Source of the DNA: Numida meleagris
Lineage: Eukaryota; Chordata; Aves; Galliformes; Numididae
Reading direction: 5' to 3'
Assembly (NCBI RefSeq): GCF_002078875.1
Contig: NC_034438.1
Location: 19,887,965 to 19,951,964 of the forward strand
Length of the DNA: 64,000 bases
The notes below the pieces were generated by a model. That model did no database searches. It was not told where the DNA came from and saw only the letters and a program-made list of their open reading frames with translations. Both the position numbers and the translations under genes were made by a program. Shown piece after piece: positions 37,101 through 42,500 of this stretch. The first letter of the stretch is position 1; every line of letters begins with the position of its first letter.

Positions 37101-37752
37101 TCCTTTCTCAGTAGGCTCTGAGCATTAAATTTTGCTGTCTGAGTTTGCAGCATTAATAATGCTTGATACTGAGGCAAGCAGATGTTCATCTGCCTGCAAT
37201 AGCTTTGTATTTATTTCAGTATCTTACCCCTTTGCAATTCCAGGTGTCCTCACCTCTTCTCTCAGCGTGCTTGGCTGAAGGACAAACAGTGTATAACATC
37301 CATGTCCCTAACCTGTCCACATCTCTCCTCTGACTTTAAATCATGAGTAGCTCTGTCAACAAAGTAGCTTTGAAATCATTTTGTCTTACAAAATGGTGTG
37401 ATCTTGCAGCATACTGGGTTCATGGTTTGAAACTTGTTTCCAGTAGCTTTAAATTGACATTTTTCCTTTTGCTTCTCAATTAATTCCAAGGAAAATAGTT
37501 CTGTCCTGGGCTCAGCTTACTGAAGAGATGAGCATTTGTAGAGTATTTTTGAAGTGCATTACATATTTTTTTTCTCTTTTTCTACAGCTTGCCCTAAAGG
37601 ATCCCGTACACACTGTGTCATTGCAACAGTTTGTCTATGAGAAGCTAAAGGCACAGCAGGAATTGCTGGGAGAACAAGGCTTCCATGCGCTTATGGAGAC
37701 TGTGGATACAGAAGTAGTTGCACAGCTGCAAGAATTTTTACAAGGCTTCTAA
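994..37752 (+). CDS. IPO11: Importin-11, C-terminal third (10 coding exons)
   Basis: Importin-11 is a karyopherin-beta family nuclear import receptor. It binds cargo in the cytoplasm and releases it in the nucleus on RanGTP binding; reported cargoes include UBE2E-class ubiquitin-conjugating enzymes and ribosomal protein L12. Exons at 994-1109, 2725-2801, 5426-5505, 5951-6031, 7829-7924, 9369-9482, 10255-10376, 28848-28943, 32700-32784 and 37588-37752 splice in phase to 1,029 coding bases (343 residues) plus TAA. The human protein is about 975 residues, so roughly the first two thirds lie upstream of the window. The translation follows vertebrate importin-11 closely, including [42 protein letters not shown] and the end LQEFLQGF. 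This C-terminal part is helical HEAT-repeat sequence; the N-terminal Ran-binding region is not in view. All introns are GT-AG. LRRC70 is nested in the 18.5-kb seventh intron. The frame is intact throughout. Confidence 0.97.
1110..2724 (+). other. IPO11: IPO11 intron between window exons 1 and 2
   Basis: 1,615-bp intron, donor gtaagaat and acceptor ttcttag. It contains a GC-richer island at 1,970-2,126 that resembles a short hAT-type DNA transposon (listed separately). The rest is AT-rich with no recognised feature. Confidence 0.85.
1970..2126. mobile_element. Putative short non-autonomous hAT-like DNA transposon
   Basis: A GC-rich 157-bp island in AT-rich intron begins CAGGCATGTCCAACCTGTGG. 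This resembles the CAGGGGTGTCCAACC-type terminus of hAT/Charlie elements. It is bounded by TTCCAGAG (1,962-1,969) and TTCTAGAG (2,127-2,134), an 8-bp direct repeat with one mismatch, and 8 bp is the target duplication length of hAT transposons. The right terminal inverted repeat is weak and there is no transposase. The family assignment is an inference. Confidence 0.45.
2725..2801 (+). CDS. IPO11: IPO11 coding exon (window exon 2)
   Basis: Encodes [24 protein letters not shown] after the split Trp codon and one Leu. The acceptor is ctattcttag and the donor is gtgagtct. It ends after the first base of a Glu codon completed by the next exon (G|AG). The reading frame stays open past the donor for 36 codons, but that extension is intron read-through and does not match importin-11. 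Confidence 0.96.
2802..5425 (+). other. IPO11: IPO11 intron between window exons 2 and 3
   Basis: 2,624-bp AT-rich intron with homopolymer T runs near 3,000 and 4,555. I see no transposon or RNA gene that I can name, and short open frames here lack protein similarity I recognise. Confidence 0.8.
5426..5505 (+). CDS. IPO11: IPO11 coding exon (window exon 3)
   Basis: Encodes [20 protein letters not shown] followed by SSTEFLQ. The acceptor is cttttccag and the donor is gtacgttg. It completes the Glu codon left open by the previous exon and ends on a codon boundary. Confidence 0.96.
5506..5950 (+). other. IPO11: IPO11 intron between window exons 3 and 4
   Basis: 445-bp AT-rich intron, the shortest here, with donor gtacgttg and acceptor tttaatttcag. 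Nothing else was recognised in it. Confidence 0.85.
5951..6031 (+). CDS. IPO11: IPO11 coding exon (window exon 4)
   Basis: 27 codons, [20 protein letters not shown] followed by GQVQALK. It is phase 0 at both ends, with acceptor taatttcag and donor gtagagta. It matches the importin-11 segment that includes FCELLK and ITTEGQVQ. Confidence 0.96.
6323..6346. repeat. (AAAT)n microsatellite
   Basis: About six uninterrupted AAAT units within an IPO11 intron. This is a simple sequence repeat likely to vary in length between individuals. Confidence 0.9.
7090..7530 (-). mobile_element. CR1 LINE fragment (3' end of reverse transcriptase ORF)
   Basis: The minus-strand frame at 7,092-7,514 reads [11 protein letters not shown]...KDRKLLERV and later [20 protein letters not shown]. 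This is the conserved C-terminal end of CR1 ORF2 ([29 protein letters not shown] in typical copies). The copy is 5'-truncated, has lost key positions and is not functional. It lies antisense to IPO11 inside an intron. Confidence 0.9.
7829..7924 (+). CDS. IPO11: IPO11 coding exon (window exon 5)
   Basis: 32 codons from [20 protein letters not shown] to the GIIDGE end. The acceptor is tttgttcttaag and the donor is gtaagagt, phase 0 on both sides. It matches importin-11 at [13 protein letters not shown]. Confidence 0.96.
7925..9368 (+). other. IPO11: IPO11 intron between window exons 5 and 6
   Basis: 1,444-bp AT-rich intron. Just after the donor are three tandem copies of a 10-bp unit (ACTTTTCTTC-like, about 7,938-7,968). 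No transposon or RNA gene was recognised. Confidence 0.8.
9369..9482 (+). CDS. IPO11: IPO11 coding exon (window exon 6)
   Basis: 38 codons beginning [20 protein letters not shown] and ending CESGQE. The acceptor is tttcatttcag and the donor is gtaagggt, phase 0. The last residues differ from the mammalian sequence, but the [17 protein letters not shown] core is typical. Confidence 0.96.
9483..10254 (+). other. IPO11: IPO11 intron between window exons 6 and 7
   Basis: 772-bp intron with a 21-base poly-A tract (10,004-10,024). The acceptor is tctcattgcag. Nothing else was recognised in it. Confidence 0.8.
10255..10376 (+). CDS. IPO11: IPO11 coding exon (window exon 7)
   Basis: Encodes [40 protein letters not shown], and the first two bases (AG) of a Ser codon completed 18.5 kb downstream by T at 28,848. 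The acceptor is cattgcag and the donor is gtgagaga. [20 protein letters not shown] is almost invariant in vertebrate importin-11. Confidence 0.97.
10377..13241 (+). other. IPO11: IPO11 large intron, 5' part
   Basis: The first section of the 18,471-bp intron (10,377-28,847) that hosts LRRC70. It is AT-rich single-copy sequence. A short stretch near 12,310-12,360 (gtccatcagtccagcatcct) faintly recalls old LINE sequence but is too degraded to classify. No exon or RNA gene was recognised. Confidence 0.75.
13242..14227 (-). mobile_element. Mariner DNA transposon with decayed transposase
   Basis: A roughly 986-bp element with imperfect terminal inverted repeats. The left end is TAGGTCCCTCCAAAAGTAAT and the right end, read in reverse complement, is TAGGAGAGCTACTCCAGAAG, followed by a shared GTAATGCYTCCTATTT core. 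Minus-strand frames give mariner-transposase-like pieces: [20 protein letters not shown] (13,773-13,967) and the C-terminal [13 protein letters not shown]...AVKQWV (13,339-13,527), where SDFHLFG is the family motif. Stops and frameshifts break the gene. A 12-bp in-frame duplication (13,901-13,912 and 13,913-13,924) repeats the IQWV residues. The element is antisense to IPO11 and inactive. Confidence 0.88.
14228..16284 (+). other. IPO11: IPO11 large intron, between mariner and U1 pseudogene
   Basis: AT-rich intronic sequence. The 100-codon minus-strand frame at 14,447-14,749 has no protein family signature I recognise and is most likely chance. I see no repeat or RNA gene here. Confidence 0.7.
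16286..16450 (+). pseudogene. U1 snRNA retropseudogene fused to a CR1 3' tail
   Basis: Positions 16,286-16,432 closely follow the spliceosomal U1 snRNA. The 5'-splice-site-pairing start ATACTTACCTGGCAGGGGAG, the GGTGGTTTTCCCAGGGCGAG stretch, GTGTGCTGACCCCTGC, the Sm site AATTTGTGG and GTAGTGGGGGACTGC are all recognisable. The loop I bases that bind U1-70K and the loop II bases that bind U1A are altered, and the terminal stem-loop 4 is cut after its first bases. U1 sequence then switches directly to ATTCTATG ATTCTGTG, the octamer repeat found at the extreme 3' end of CR1 LINEs. Upstream sequence lacks an evident snRNA promoter. This reads as a template-switch retrocopy made by CR1 machinery (inference), not a functional U1 gene. 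Confidence 0.92.
16452..16474. repeat. Perfect inverted repeat beside the U1 pseudogene
   Basis: ATTAGCTTC (from 16,451) and GAAGCTAAT (16,467-16,475) form a 9-bp perfect stem with a 7-base loop. The right arm also repeats GAAGCTAA at 16,277-16,284 just before the U1 start, so that pair may be an 8-bp target-site duplication. Confidence 0.7.
16930..17395 (-). mobile_element. CR1 LINE fragment
   Basis: The reverse strand carries the typical CR1 ORF2 C-terminal region and 3' flank. In the + direction it is recognisable as ggctctacagcctctctggg, gaggggcccagaactggact and ccagatgtggccccaccag. A minus-strand frame at 17,184-17,384 gives [20 protein letters not shown], matching the CR1 'K.LGVLVDN.L.MSQQCA' motif. 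It is 5'-truncated and internally damaged. It lies antisense to IPO11 in the large intron. Confidence 0.88.
17400..18213 (+). other. IPO11: IPO11 large intron, before the candidate alternative exon
   Basis: AT-rich intron ending in an 18-base T run (18,189-18,206) followed by CCCCTAG, which forms a strong-looking splice acceptor at 18,211-18,213. No transposon was recognised apart from the preceding CR1 fragment. Confidence 0.65.
18214..18369 (+). other. IPO11: Candidate alternative 3'-terminal exon of IPO11
   Basis: After the long-pyrimidine CCCCTAG acceptor, the reading frame that continues from the exon ending at 10,376 (AG|G) stays open for 23 codons. It reads [20 protein letters not shown] then DCS and stops at TAA 18,281-18,283. 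A consensus AATAAA follows at 18,364-18,369 with T/G-rich sequence beyond it. If used, this would make an importin-11 lacking roughly the last 124 residues. It is a prediction from splice and polyadenylation signals only. A 23-codon open stretch is common by chance, so the case rests on the paired acceptor and poly(A) signal. Confidence 0.3.
20333..20395 (-). mobile_element. Tiny CR1 3'-tail insertion flanked by 13-bp direct repeats
   Basis: CTATTTTGGCAGT occurs at 20,333-20,345 and again at 20,383-20,395. The 37 bases between contain ATCATAGAAT and ATCGTAGAATCAT, which are reverse-complement CR1 terminal octamers (ATTCTATG-like). A third partial copy, TATTTTGGCAG, lies at 20,289-20,299. The simplest reading is an extremely 5'-truncated CR1 insertion with a target duplication, but a local tandem duplication is also possible. 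Confidence 0.5.
20569..20584 (+). promoter_or_regulatory. LRRC70: Putative splice acceptor before LRRC70 coding exon
   Basis: A run of T and C bases (ttttttatctcta) is followed by CTAG, ending 39 bases before the chosen start codon. It suggests a non-coding upstream exon that splices to 20,585. Spliced instead from the IPO11 exon at 10,376, it would read SKVRDE and then stop, leaving LRRC70 as a downstream frame. This is an inference without transcript data. Confidence 0.45.
20623..22521 (+). CDS. LRRC70: Leucine-rich repeat-containing protein 70 (synleurin)
   Basis: A single uninterrupted frame of 632 residues (human about 622), nested on the same strand in an IPO11 intron. LRRC70 is a type I membrane LRR protein reported to make cells more responsive to cytokines and growth factors. 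Visible layout: a hydrophobic signal segment at about residues 12-27; LRRNT cysteines C33, C37, C40 and C47; about twelve 24-residue LRRs at roughly 61-357 (pattern LxxLxLxxNxI); LRRCT at about 360-408 starting NPWNCSC; a Thr/Ser/Pro-rich stem; a transmembrane helix at about 540-560; and a 70-residue cytoplasmic tail ending [12 protein letters not shown]. The tail end and CQLCTGRQ match the mammalian protein. The frame is open from 20,548, but I chose the ATG at 20,623 because MCGLQ aligns with the mammalian start and a splice-acceptor-like CTAG at 20,581-20,584 would place the first ATG in an intron. An ATG at 20,596 is the alternative. Confidence 0.96.
   Translation: MCGLQSFPPCTGAFLHLLSGFLLLLLQKEVLGCPAVCQLCTGRQVTCRNLGLSSIPRNFPKTTILVYFSGNNISHVIPNELTGLQKLAALYMDNSSISYVHPKAFVDLPKLCYLHLNNNNIKRLDPGIFEGLSNLHYLYLQNNQIAFVPRGLFSDLLSVRYLALQGNCLSVLGSGTFLGMRNLQTLNLANNKISRISDAAFCHLENLVYLFLEGNNLTLVPSNAIGRLGNLERLSLSHNPIRSIQCFAFKGLNKLRYLSLKSVQLKHIAVNGFFGLSNLSQLILSYNYLENINSSTFTSLNSLKYLQLDRNKITSIGNGIFEKMGQSLKILNLAFNNITELQPEVLKPLVSLTHLHVNFNPWNCSCKMLGLLKWLASSPISVKILCQNPISMRGRPLHYIRWTQFANCSSLTASPEAAWNLESADIHHSPTTLLMAWHKGNSRNPFEQFIKANTKYSALWEGTGATFASPFPYGENAAGTLSQAPTILSVLPVQIPAQIIPVTRTIEAKSLFPTDAAPVSLQTSILCTQQVEKLNQAFDVLLAFFVLACAVILFLTYKIIHFRQKLKVLENSGEKRIEYYGFYQPGRYNINDAVQSLSESSVGDSELDQIRLLKRTASESQAQVILFEHSSL
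22522..23112 (+). other. LRRC70: Probable LRRC70 3' untranslated region
   Basis: AT-rich sequence after the TAA at 22,519-22,521. No canonical AATAAA is close by. The variant signal ATTAAA occurs at 22,700-22,705 and again at 23,107-23,112. The true 3' end cannot be fixed from the sequence. Confidence 0.4.
23113..28847 (+). other. IPO11: IPO11 large intron, 3' part
   Basis: 5.7 kb of AT-rich sequence free of recognisable CR1 or DNA transposons, with homopolymer T runs near 25,920 and 26,530. The stretch around 27,120-27,360 has several TTAATTA/AATTAAAA motifs and a mixed, non-repetitive composition, so it is a candidate conserved non-coding element. No coding exon was recognised. The intron ends in tcttttccag. 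Confidence 0.65.
28848..28943 (+). CDS. IPO11: IPO11 coding exon (window exon 8)
   Basis: Begins with the last base of the split Ser codon, then encodes [20 protein letters not shown] and [11 protein letters not shown], and ends with GA of an Asp codon. The acceptor is tcttttccag and the donor is gtaagtaa, close to the consensus. [11 protein letters not shown] is a hallmark of importin-11. Confidence 0.97.
28944..32699 (+). other. IPO11: IPO11 intron between window exons 8 and 9
   Basis: 3,756-bp AT-rich intron holding a short mariner end fragment at about 31,523-31,604. No exon, RNA gene or other named repeat was seen. Confidence 0.8.
31523..31604 (-). mobile_element. Mariner right-end fragment
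   Basis: The stretch ggttcaacctctgctac...aaagtaggaggcattacttt repeats the right end of the mariner at 13,242-14,227, where the equivalent reads ggttcaacctctactgc and aataggaggcattacttctg. It ends in a similar terminal repeat (gaagcaacccttgta). Only about 80 bp remain, with no coding capacity, so this is either a truncated copy or an internal-deletion derivative. Confidence 0.75.
32700..32784 (+). CDS. IPO11: IPO11 coding exon (window exon 9)
   Basis: Completes the Asp codon and encodes [20 protein letters not shown] followed by EQDKRKKL. The acceptor is cccattcttag and the donor is gtaagctt. The acidic then basic [14 protein letters not shown] segment is characteristic of importin-11. Confidence 0.97.
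32785..37587 (+). other. IPO11: IPO11 last intron
   Basis: 4,803-bp AT-rich intron with a degenerate GATA/TATA-rich patch (about 33,720-33,910). No transposon, RNA gene or additional exon was recognised. The acceptor is ctttttctacag. Confidence 0.8.
33720..33910. repeat. Degenerate GATA/ATAT-rich low-complexity patch
   Basis: Scattered agatagata, gatatcc, ggatatagg and gatagagg motifs over about 190 bp suggest an old, decayed GATA-type simple repeat in the last IPO11 intron. Confidence 0.4.
37588..37752 (+). CDS. IPO11: IPO11 terminal coding exon (window exon 10)
   Basis: 54 codons from [20 protein letters not shown] to [14 protein letters not shown] [11 protein letters not shown] and TAA at 37,750-37,752. 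It is phase 0, with acceptor tttctacag. The open frame extends upstream to 37,528 but that part is intron. The extreme C-terminus LQEFLQGF matches the mammalian protein. Confidence 0.97.
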   Translation, partial: LALKDPVHTVSLQQFVYEKLKAQQELLGEQGFHALMETVDTEVVAQLQEFLQGF

Positions 37753-37945
37753 ATAAAATTAAAAAAAAAACCAAACACAAGATTTTGTATGTTCAGCTTA
37801 ACTTCCAAAAAACAGAAAAATACTCCAGCTATCTCTTGTATGAAAGAGCCGACTGAAAGCTGAAAATAGTTTGTGTTAAAAAAGAAAAGGTTCTTTTGTT
37901 TCTCACTGTAAGATTGATAGAATAAATGTAAGTTGGCTTCTGACT
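37753..37945 (+). other. IPO11: IPO11 proximal 3' UTR with poly(A) signals
   Basis: Two AATAAA signals are visible: one overlapping the stop codon (37,752-37,757) and one at 37,921-37,926, followed by T/G-rich sequence. The second is the likelier main signal and would give a 3' UTR of roughly 190 bases. More distal sites cannot be excluded. Confidence 0.6.
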
Positions 37946-38874
37946 AGAGTTTGCCAAGTGTTCTGTGTGTTATTTTTCTGTATATGAAAAGATGAATTGT
38001 ATAAGGAAATATGTGTAATAATATTTGTTTCCTGTTCTGTTGATGGTAAAAAAAAACAACAAACAAAAACAACCAACAACCATCAAAAAGAGCATTTGAT
38101 TCCACATTGAGGAGAAGAATCTGGTTTCCGATCAGTTATTAGCCTGAGTTCTGTGCCTTATACAGAATTACTAGTGACAGCATTTTTGTGCAGCTGCTTA
38201 AGTAGGGAACTGTTTCAGCAGGAAACACTCAGTTTTTAATTGGAACTTATTAAACATTATATGCTCACATAAACCTGCCTCTGTCTAAGGTACCCAGTCT
38301 TAAAAAAAAAATAATTGAACACTGCTTTTTCCTTTCAAAAAAAAAAAAGCTGCCAAATGTGAATGCTCTCACACACTGAGAGTTCACCTGTACTGTAGGT
38401 ATTTAAGCTATCAGTCTTAGTGGGAGTGGGTCCTACTTGGCACTGAGTGGCGTCCTTTTCAAAAGAGCAATGATATCCCAAATCTGTTGAGTCAGTTTTA
38501 TTTTTGGAGAAGGCCCTGTAGATGTAATGAGGATATTAGGCTCAAGAAAAATGATAGAGAAATCTTGAGGATTGTCAATGATTCAGAGGCAGTGTTCTTC
38601 ATTCTTGTCTCTTTCTCAACAGAGTAGTGAGGGGAAGGGGAACAAGGCCTATTTTAGTGCAGTTCTCCTATAGTGACTGACATCTTAGGTGGAGTGTCAA
38701 AATGGACAGAATGATTTCCATATATGTGAACTGTGCACAGCACATAACTGTTGAGTCCTTTGTTACCTGTGAGTTGTAAAACTGTACTGCAACTTATGAT
38801 GCTTTCAAAGAGGCAAACATAAAAGTGCCAGACTTCAGGAAGATGCCACCCTTCTGGCTTAGTTTATATGAATG
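37946..38874. other. Intergenic, downstream of IPO11
   Basis: AT-rich sequence with A-rich runs (38,049-38,080 and 38,335-38,348). No coding frame or named repeat was recognised. Confidence 0.7.
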
Positions 38875-39512
38875 CTGTGGCACCTTGACAGGCTCGGGCA
38901 GCGGGCCCAGGTGGTCCTCGTCAGGTTCAATAGATGCAAGTGCAAGGTCTTGCACCTTGGTTGTGGCAACCCGTCCTGCCCCTCTGCTCTGGTAAGGTCT
39001 CACCTGGAGTACTGCATCCAGATGTGGAGTCCTCAGTACAGCAGAGACATAGACCTGTTGGGGTGCGTCCAGAGGAGGGCCACAAAAATGATCCAAGGAA
39101 TGGAACACCTCTCCTGCTAGGACAGGCTGAGAGCTGGGGCTGGAAAAGAGCAGGCTACGGGGAGACCTGAGAGCAGCCTTGCAGTATCTAAAGGGGAACA
39201 ACAGGAAAGAAAGGGACAGACTATTCAGCAGGGTCTGTTGTGTTGGAACAAGAAGAAATGGTTTCAACCTAAAAGAGGATAGATTTACACTGGATATAAG
39301 GAAGAAGTTTTTACAATAAGGGTGGTGAGGCACTGGCACAGGTTGCCCAGAGAAGTGGTGGATGCCCCATCCCTGGAGATGATCTAGGTCAGGTTGGAGG
39401 GGGCTCTGAGCTACCTGATCTAGCTGTGGATGTCCCTGTTCATTGCAGAGGAGTTGGGCTAGCTGACTATTAAGGGTCCCTTCCAACTCAAACAATTCTC
39501 TGATCCTATAAA
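38875..39512 (+). mobile_element. CR1 LINE 3' fragment
   Basis: Plus-strand frames give FNRCKCKVLHLG-like sequence followed by VRSHLEYCIQMWSPQYSRDI, RATKMIQGMEHLSC and later sequence typical of the CR1 ORF2 end. The nucleotide 3' flank (agaagtggtggatgccccat, gggtcccttccaactcaaac) is the usual CR1 3' region. Sequence is missing between the LHLG and VRSHLEYC motifs (near 38,960-38,995). The antisense 240-codon open frame over it is a shadow. Confidence 0.92.
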
Positions 39513-42500
39513 GCACTACCTTTAATGTAGAGAATGATGCCCTCCTGCACTGACGTTATTGCATTTAGGAGGAATGACGTTCCTGTCACTTAGTCACTAC
39601 AGCTCATGTTGTCTTGAATTTTCCTCTTTTCTCTAAGAATGACTGAAAGCTTATTTGCATGAATTAACGTTCACACAGTTAATATTTTTATTGCTAATTC
39701 CAAAGCACATTGAAACAGAATCTATTTAATAGACTTTACTGGCTCACTTTCTGTAGAGTAACTTGCCTTCAATGAGATAGCAATGCACAAATAGACTTAA
39801 AGGTGAAAATACTCACAAAATGTCTCTTTCCAGATGGACTTTCAGTGTTAAATATGAAATTGAGTAGTTACTAAAATATTACAATTTTAGGTAGCTTTAC
39901 AGCTAGTTTTGCTTATTCCAGTCCCTTGGTTAATGTGTTCTACCTCAGCTTCTAGTGTTGAGGTAGAAGAAAAACTGTTGCCCATCCCAAATTTGTTGTT
40001 GCCATGAAACTAACTTTGGTGACACTGTAACATCAATAATGTTCTTATGGTTTTATCAAAGCAATGCTTCCATGACTGCATATGTGTTATATGCTGTAGA
40101 GTACCAGGTAGTGCTGGATTTAGTACCATTCCTGGCTTTTTGTTTCACAAAGTTATGTCATTCACTGAGAGACAGGAAGGAGCTTGATAAGATCTATCAA
40201 GAGGAGTGCCTCCTAACCCAGCAGTGTAATTCAGTATCATCAGCTGGTTGTTTTGTTGCTGTATGTTTATGACTTTCTCCCTGTCCTGCTACCATTTCCT
40301 CATTCAGCCGTACAAGCTCAAGGATGCAGTAAAGCAGTAAAGCTGTGAGCAGAAATATTCCTTCAGGAGAGAAGATAACTTCCATTTGATTTGTTTCAGA
40401 GAAAAAGAGACTTCGATTGTGACACTTAAATTGTATTTGTTGAGGTTCTAGTCAGTGTATAACTCTGTTCACAGTTGGAAGTTTTCATTTTTGTCACCAA
40501 ATTCATTATTATGAAAGTTTTCTTTCTGTCCTGAGTTCTTTCTATCTCTCCTTCATAATGCGGAGAAGCTCTGCAGGGGCTAATGGCTCACTAATTCCAG
40601 TCAACTGTGGGCTGTACTTGCACGTAAATCTGCTCTTATCCAGTGTCTCAGTTATTTTCTTTTTCATCAGACATCTCACCAGGGTACTTACTAATTGTTA
40701 CTGGGAAGTCTAAGGTCAGGTGGTCGCAATTCAAATAATTACCTACAGATGAGAGACTCAGATTGCATTAATTATTTGTTAGTTACCTGGACAACTGCAG
40801 GAATGACAGGGTAACTCTACTTCTTTCAGCATGCTTTTGTCTTTTCTATCGGGTTGCAGTGGGGAGAAGTCTGCTGTGTTTTGAGATTTTCCTTTAAAGT
40901 TCTTGTCTTCCACCTTCAGTGCTGAAGTGGACTTTGTTTGCCTGACTAAGGGAGAATTAAGCTGCTCTGACACGCTTTTTTTCCCCTAGAGATGATTAGC
41001 TGTTTAAAAGTAGAGATACCTTCATGCTTTTAAAAATCTTGCCAGAAAACCATATTCTTGTTAATATATTCATAACCATATGAGCTTTTTCCTGTACCGC
41101 TCTTTTAGAGAGAAACAGTTTTGAGAAGCTTTTTGCAGATGAAGTCTGACCATTCCCTGCTTTCAGTGGCAGAGGCACGTGGCTGCATCTGTCTGCAAAA
41201 GGTCTTTCATAACCCATTATTTCCTACTTTCTACCTGGGATCAGTGAGATTTTAGAAAAATTGCTGCAATTTGTCCGTACATTACCTGCACGTCACTTCC
41301 TCGTTCATCTTACAGGCATCAGTGTACCCAGTGTGGAGTTCTGGGTGATTCAGGACTTGAAAGGTGAAAGGGACTACAGAGCTGGTGGGATTGCACTGGT
41401 AGTGCCTATGTCACACAGATCTGCTGGGCCGTGCTAGTGCTGACACTGCGTGGCATCGCTGCACGGCATGCAGGGCGATCTCAGGTCACGCAGCACTACT
41501 TGTCACCTTTCAGCATGTTTCAGTAACATCCCTCGTGCATCTCCATGTGGTGCTCCCAGACACCTCAGGGGGAGGAAGGTGCTACCTACCTTCTCTGTCC
41601 TTGGGCAGAAGGATGGTCTGGTGTTAGGACCCTCTGCAGTGCCTGCATCAGGAGGGACCCATCAGCACTGCTGCATGCAGCTGAACCACACCTGTTCTGT
41701 TCTCTGCAGCGTTCCAGCCTCACATCACCCCATGTGGTGAAGTGCTAACAGCAGGTTTTTTTGGTGCATGTAACTAACATCAGCACAGGCGCTGTCAGGA
41801 GTGAGGGACGTACTTTTGGCTAATAACTGCATAATAACGTTGTGATTAACTTTCTGAGTAGTATTTCTGAATCAGCATTTTAATTTATTTTTGTATGTAT
41901 TTGGGCAGAAGTTAAATTTGTCACTGGATGTTTTTCTTATTGGAAGATTTTACTCCAGGACTTGGACTACAAATTAAAATAACTGTCATTGTTGTACTGC
42001 TTATCTGAAAATAGTTATCAGCATAATGCAAACAAGTGTCTGCCTGCACTCAGTACCATTCCAACACTGAAACAATGGATAAACTGAGAACTACAACAAA
42101 CTGAGTGAAACAAAAGCCATGAAGTAGCTTCTGAAGTTCTCCTGAGGAAGGATCTTTGCTCCTGCTGCCTTTTCAGCTTTGTTTTTTAAAGAAAAGGTTA
42201 AAATGAGGTGTTTGTTTTTCTTTCTATAGCATAATTGAACTCCTGAGGTTTACAGATTTTATCACTTTACCTTTCAGAAGAGGCAGTAGCTGTGATGCTG
42301 AAGACATGCCTCTTCTGTCTGATAAGAGCTCAGTGTCTGTGTGTGATGGGATGCAGGGGGAGGGGTGCAAGGTATGTGGAGATGCTGCAAAGCTCCACGT
42401 GGTCCCAGGCATTTGAGAAAACTCTCTTTGGTGTGAGGTGGGTGAAGTAATGCTCTCCGACTGGCAGGATGCGACTGGAAGAATTTGCAGAAGGAAGCCT

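Noticed and set aside
38794..39516. 240-codon minus-strand open frame
   Set aside because: It lies antisense over the CR1 3' fragment at 38,875-39,512. Its peptide is the reverse-strand shadow of CR1 coding sequence and has no family motif.
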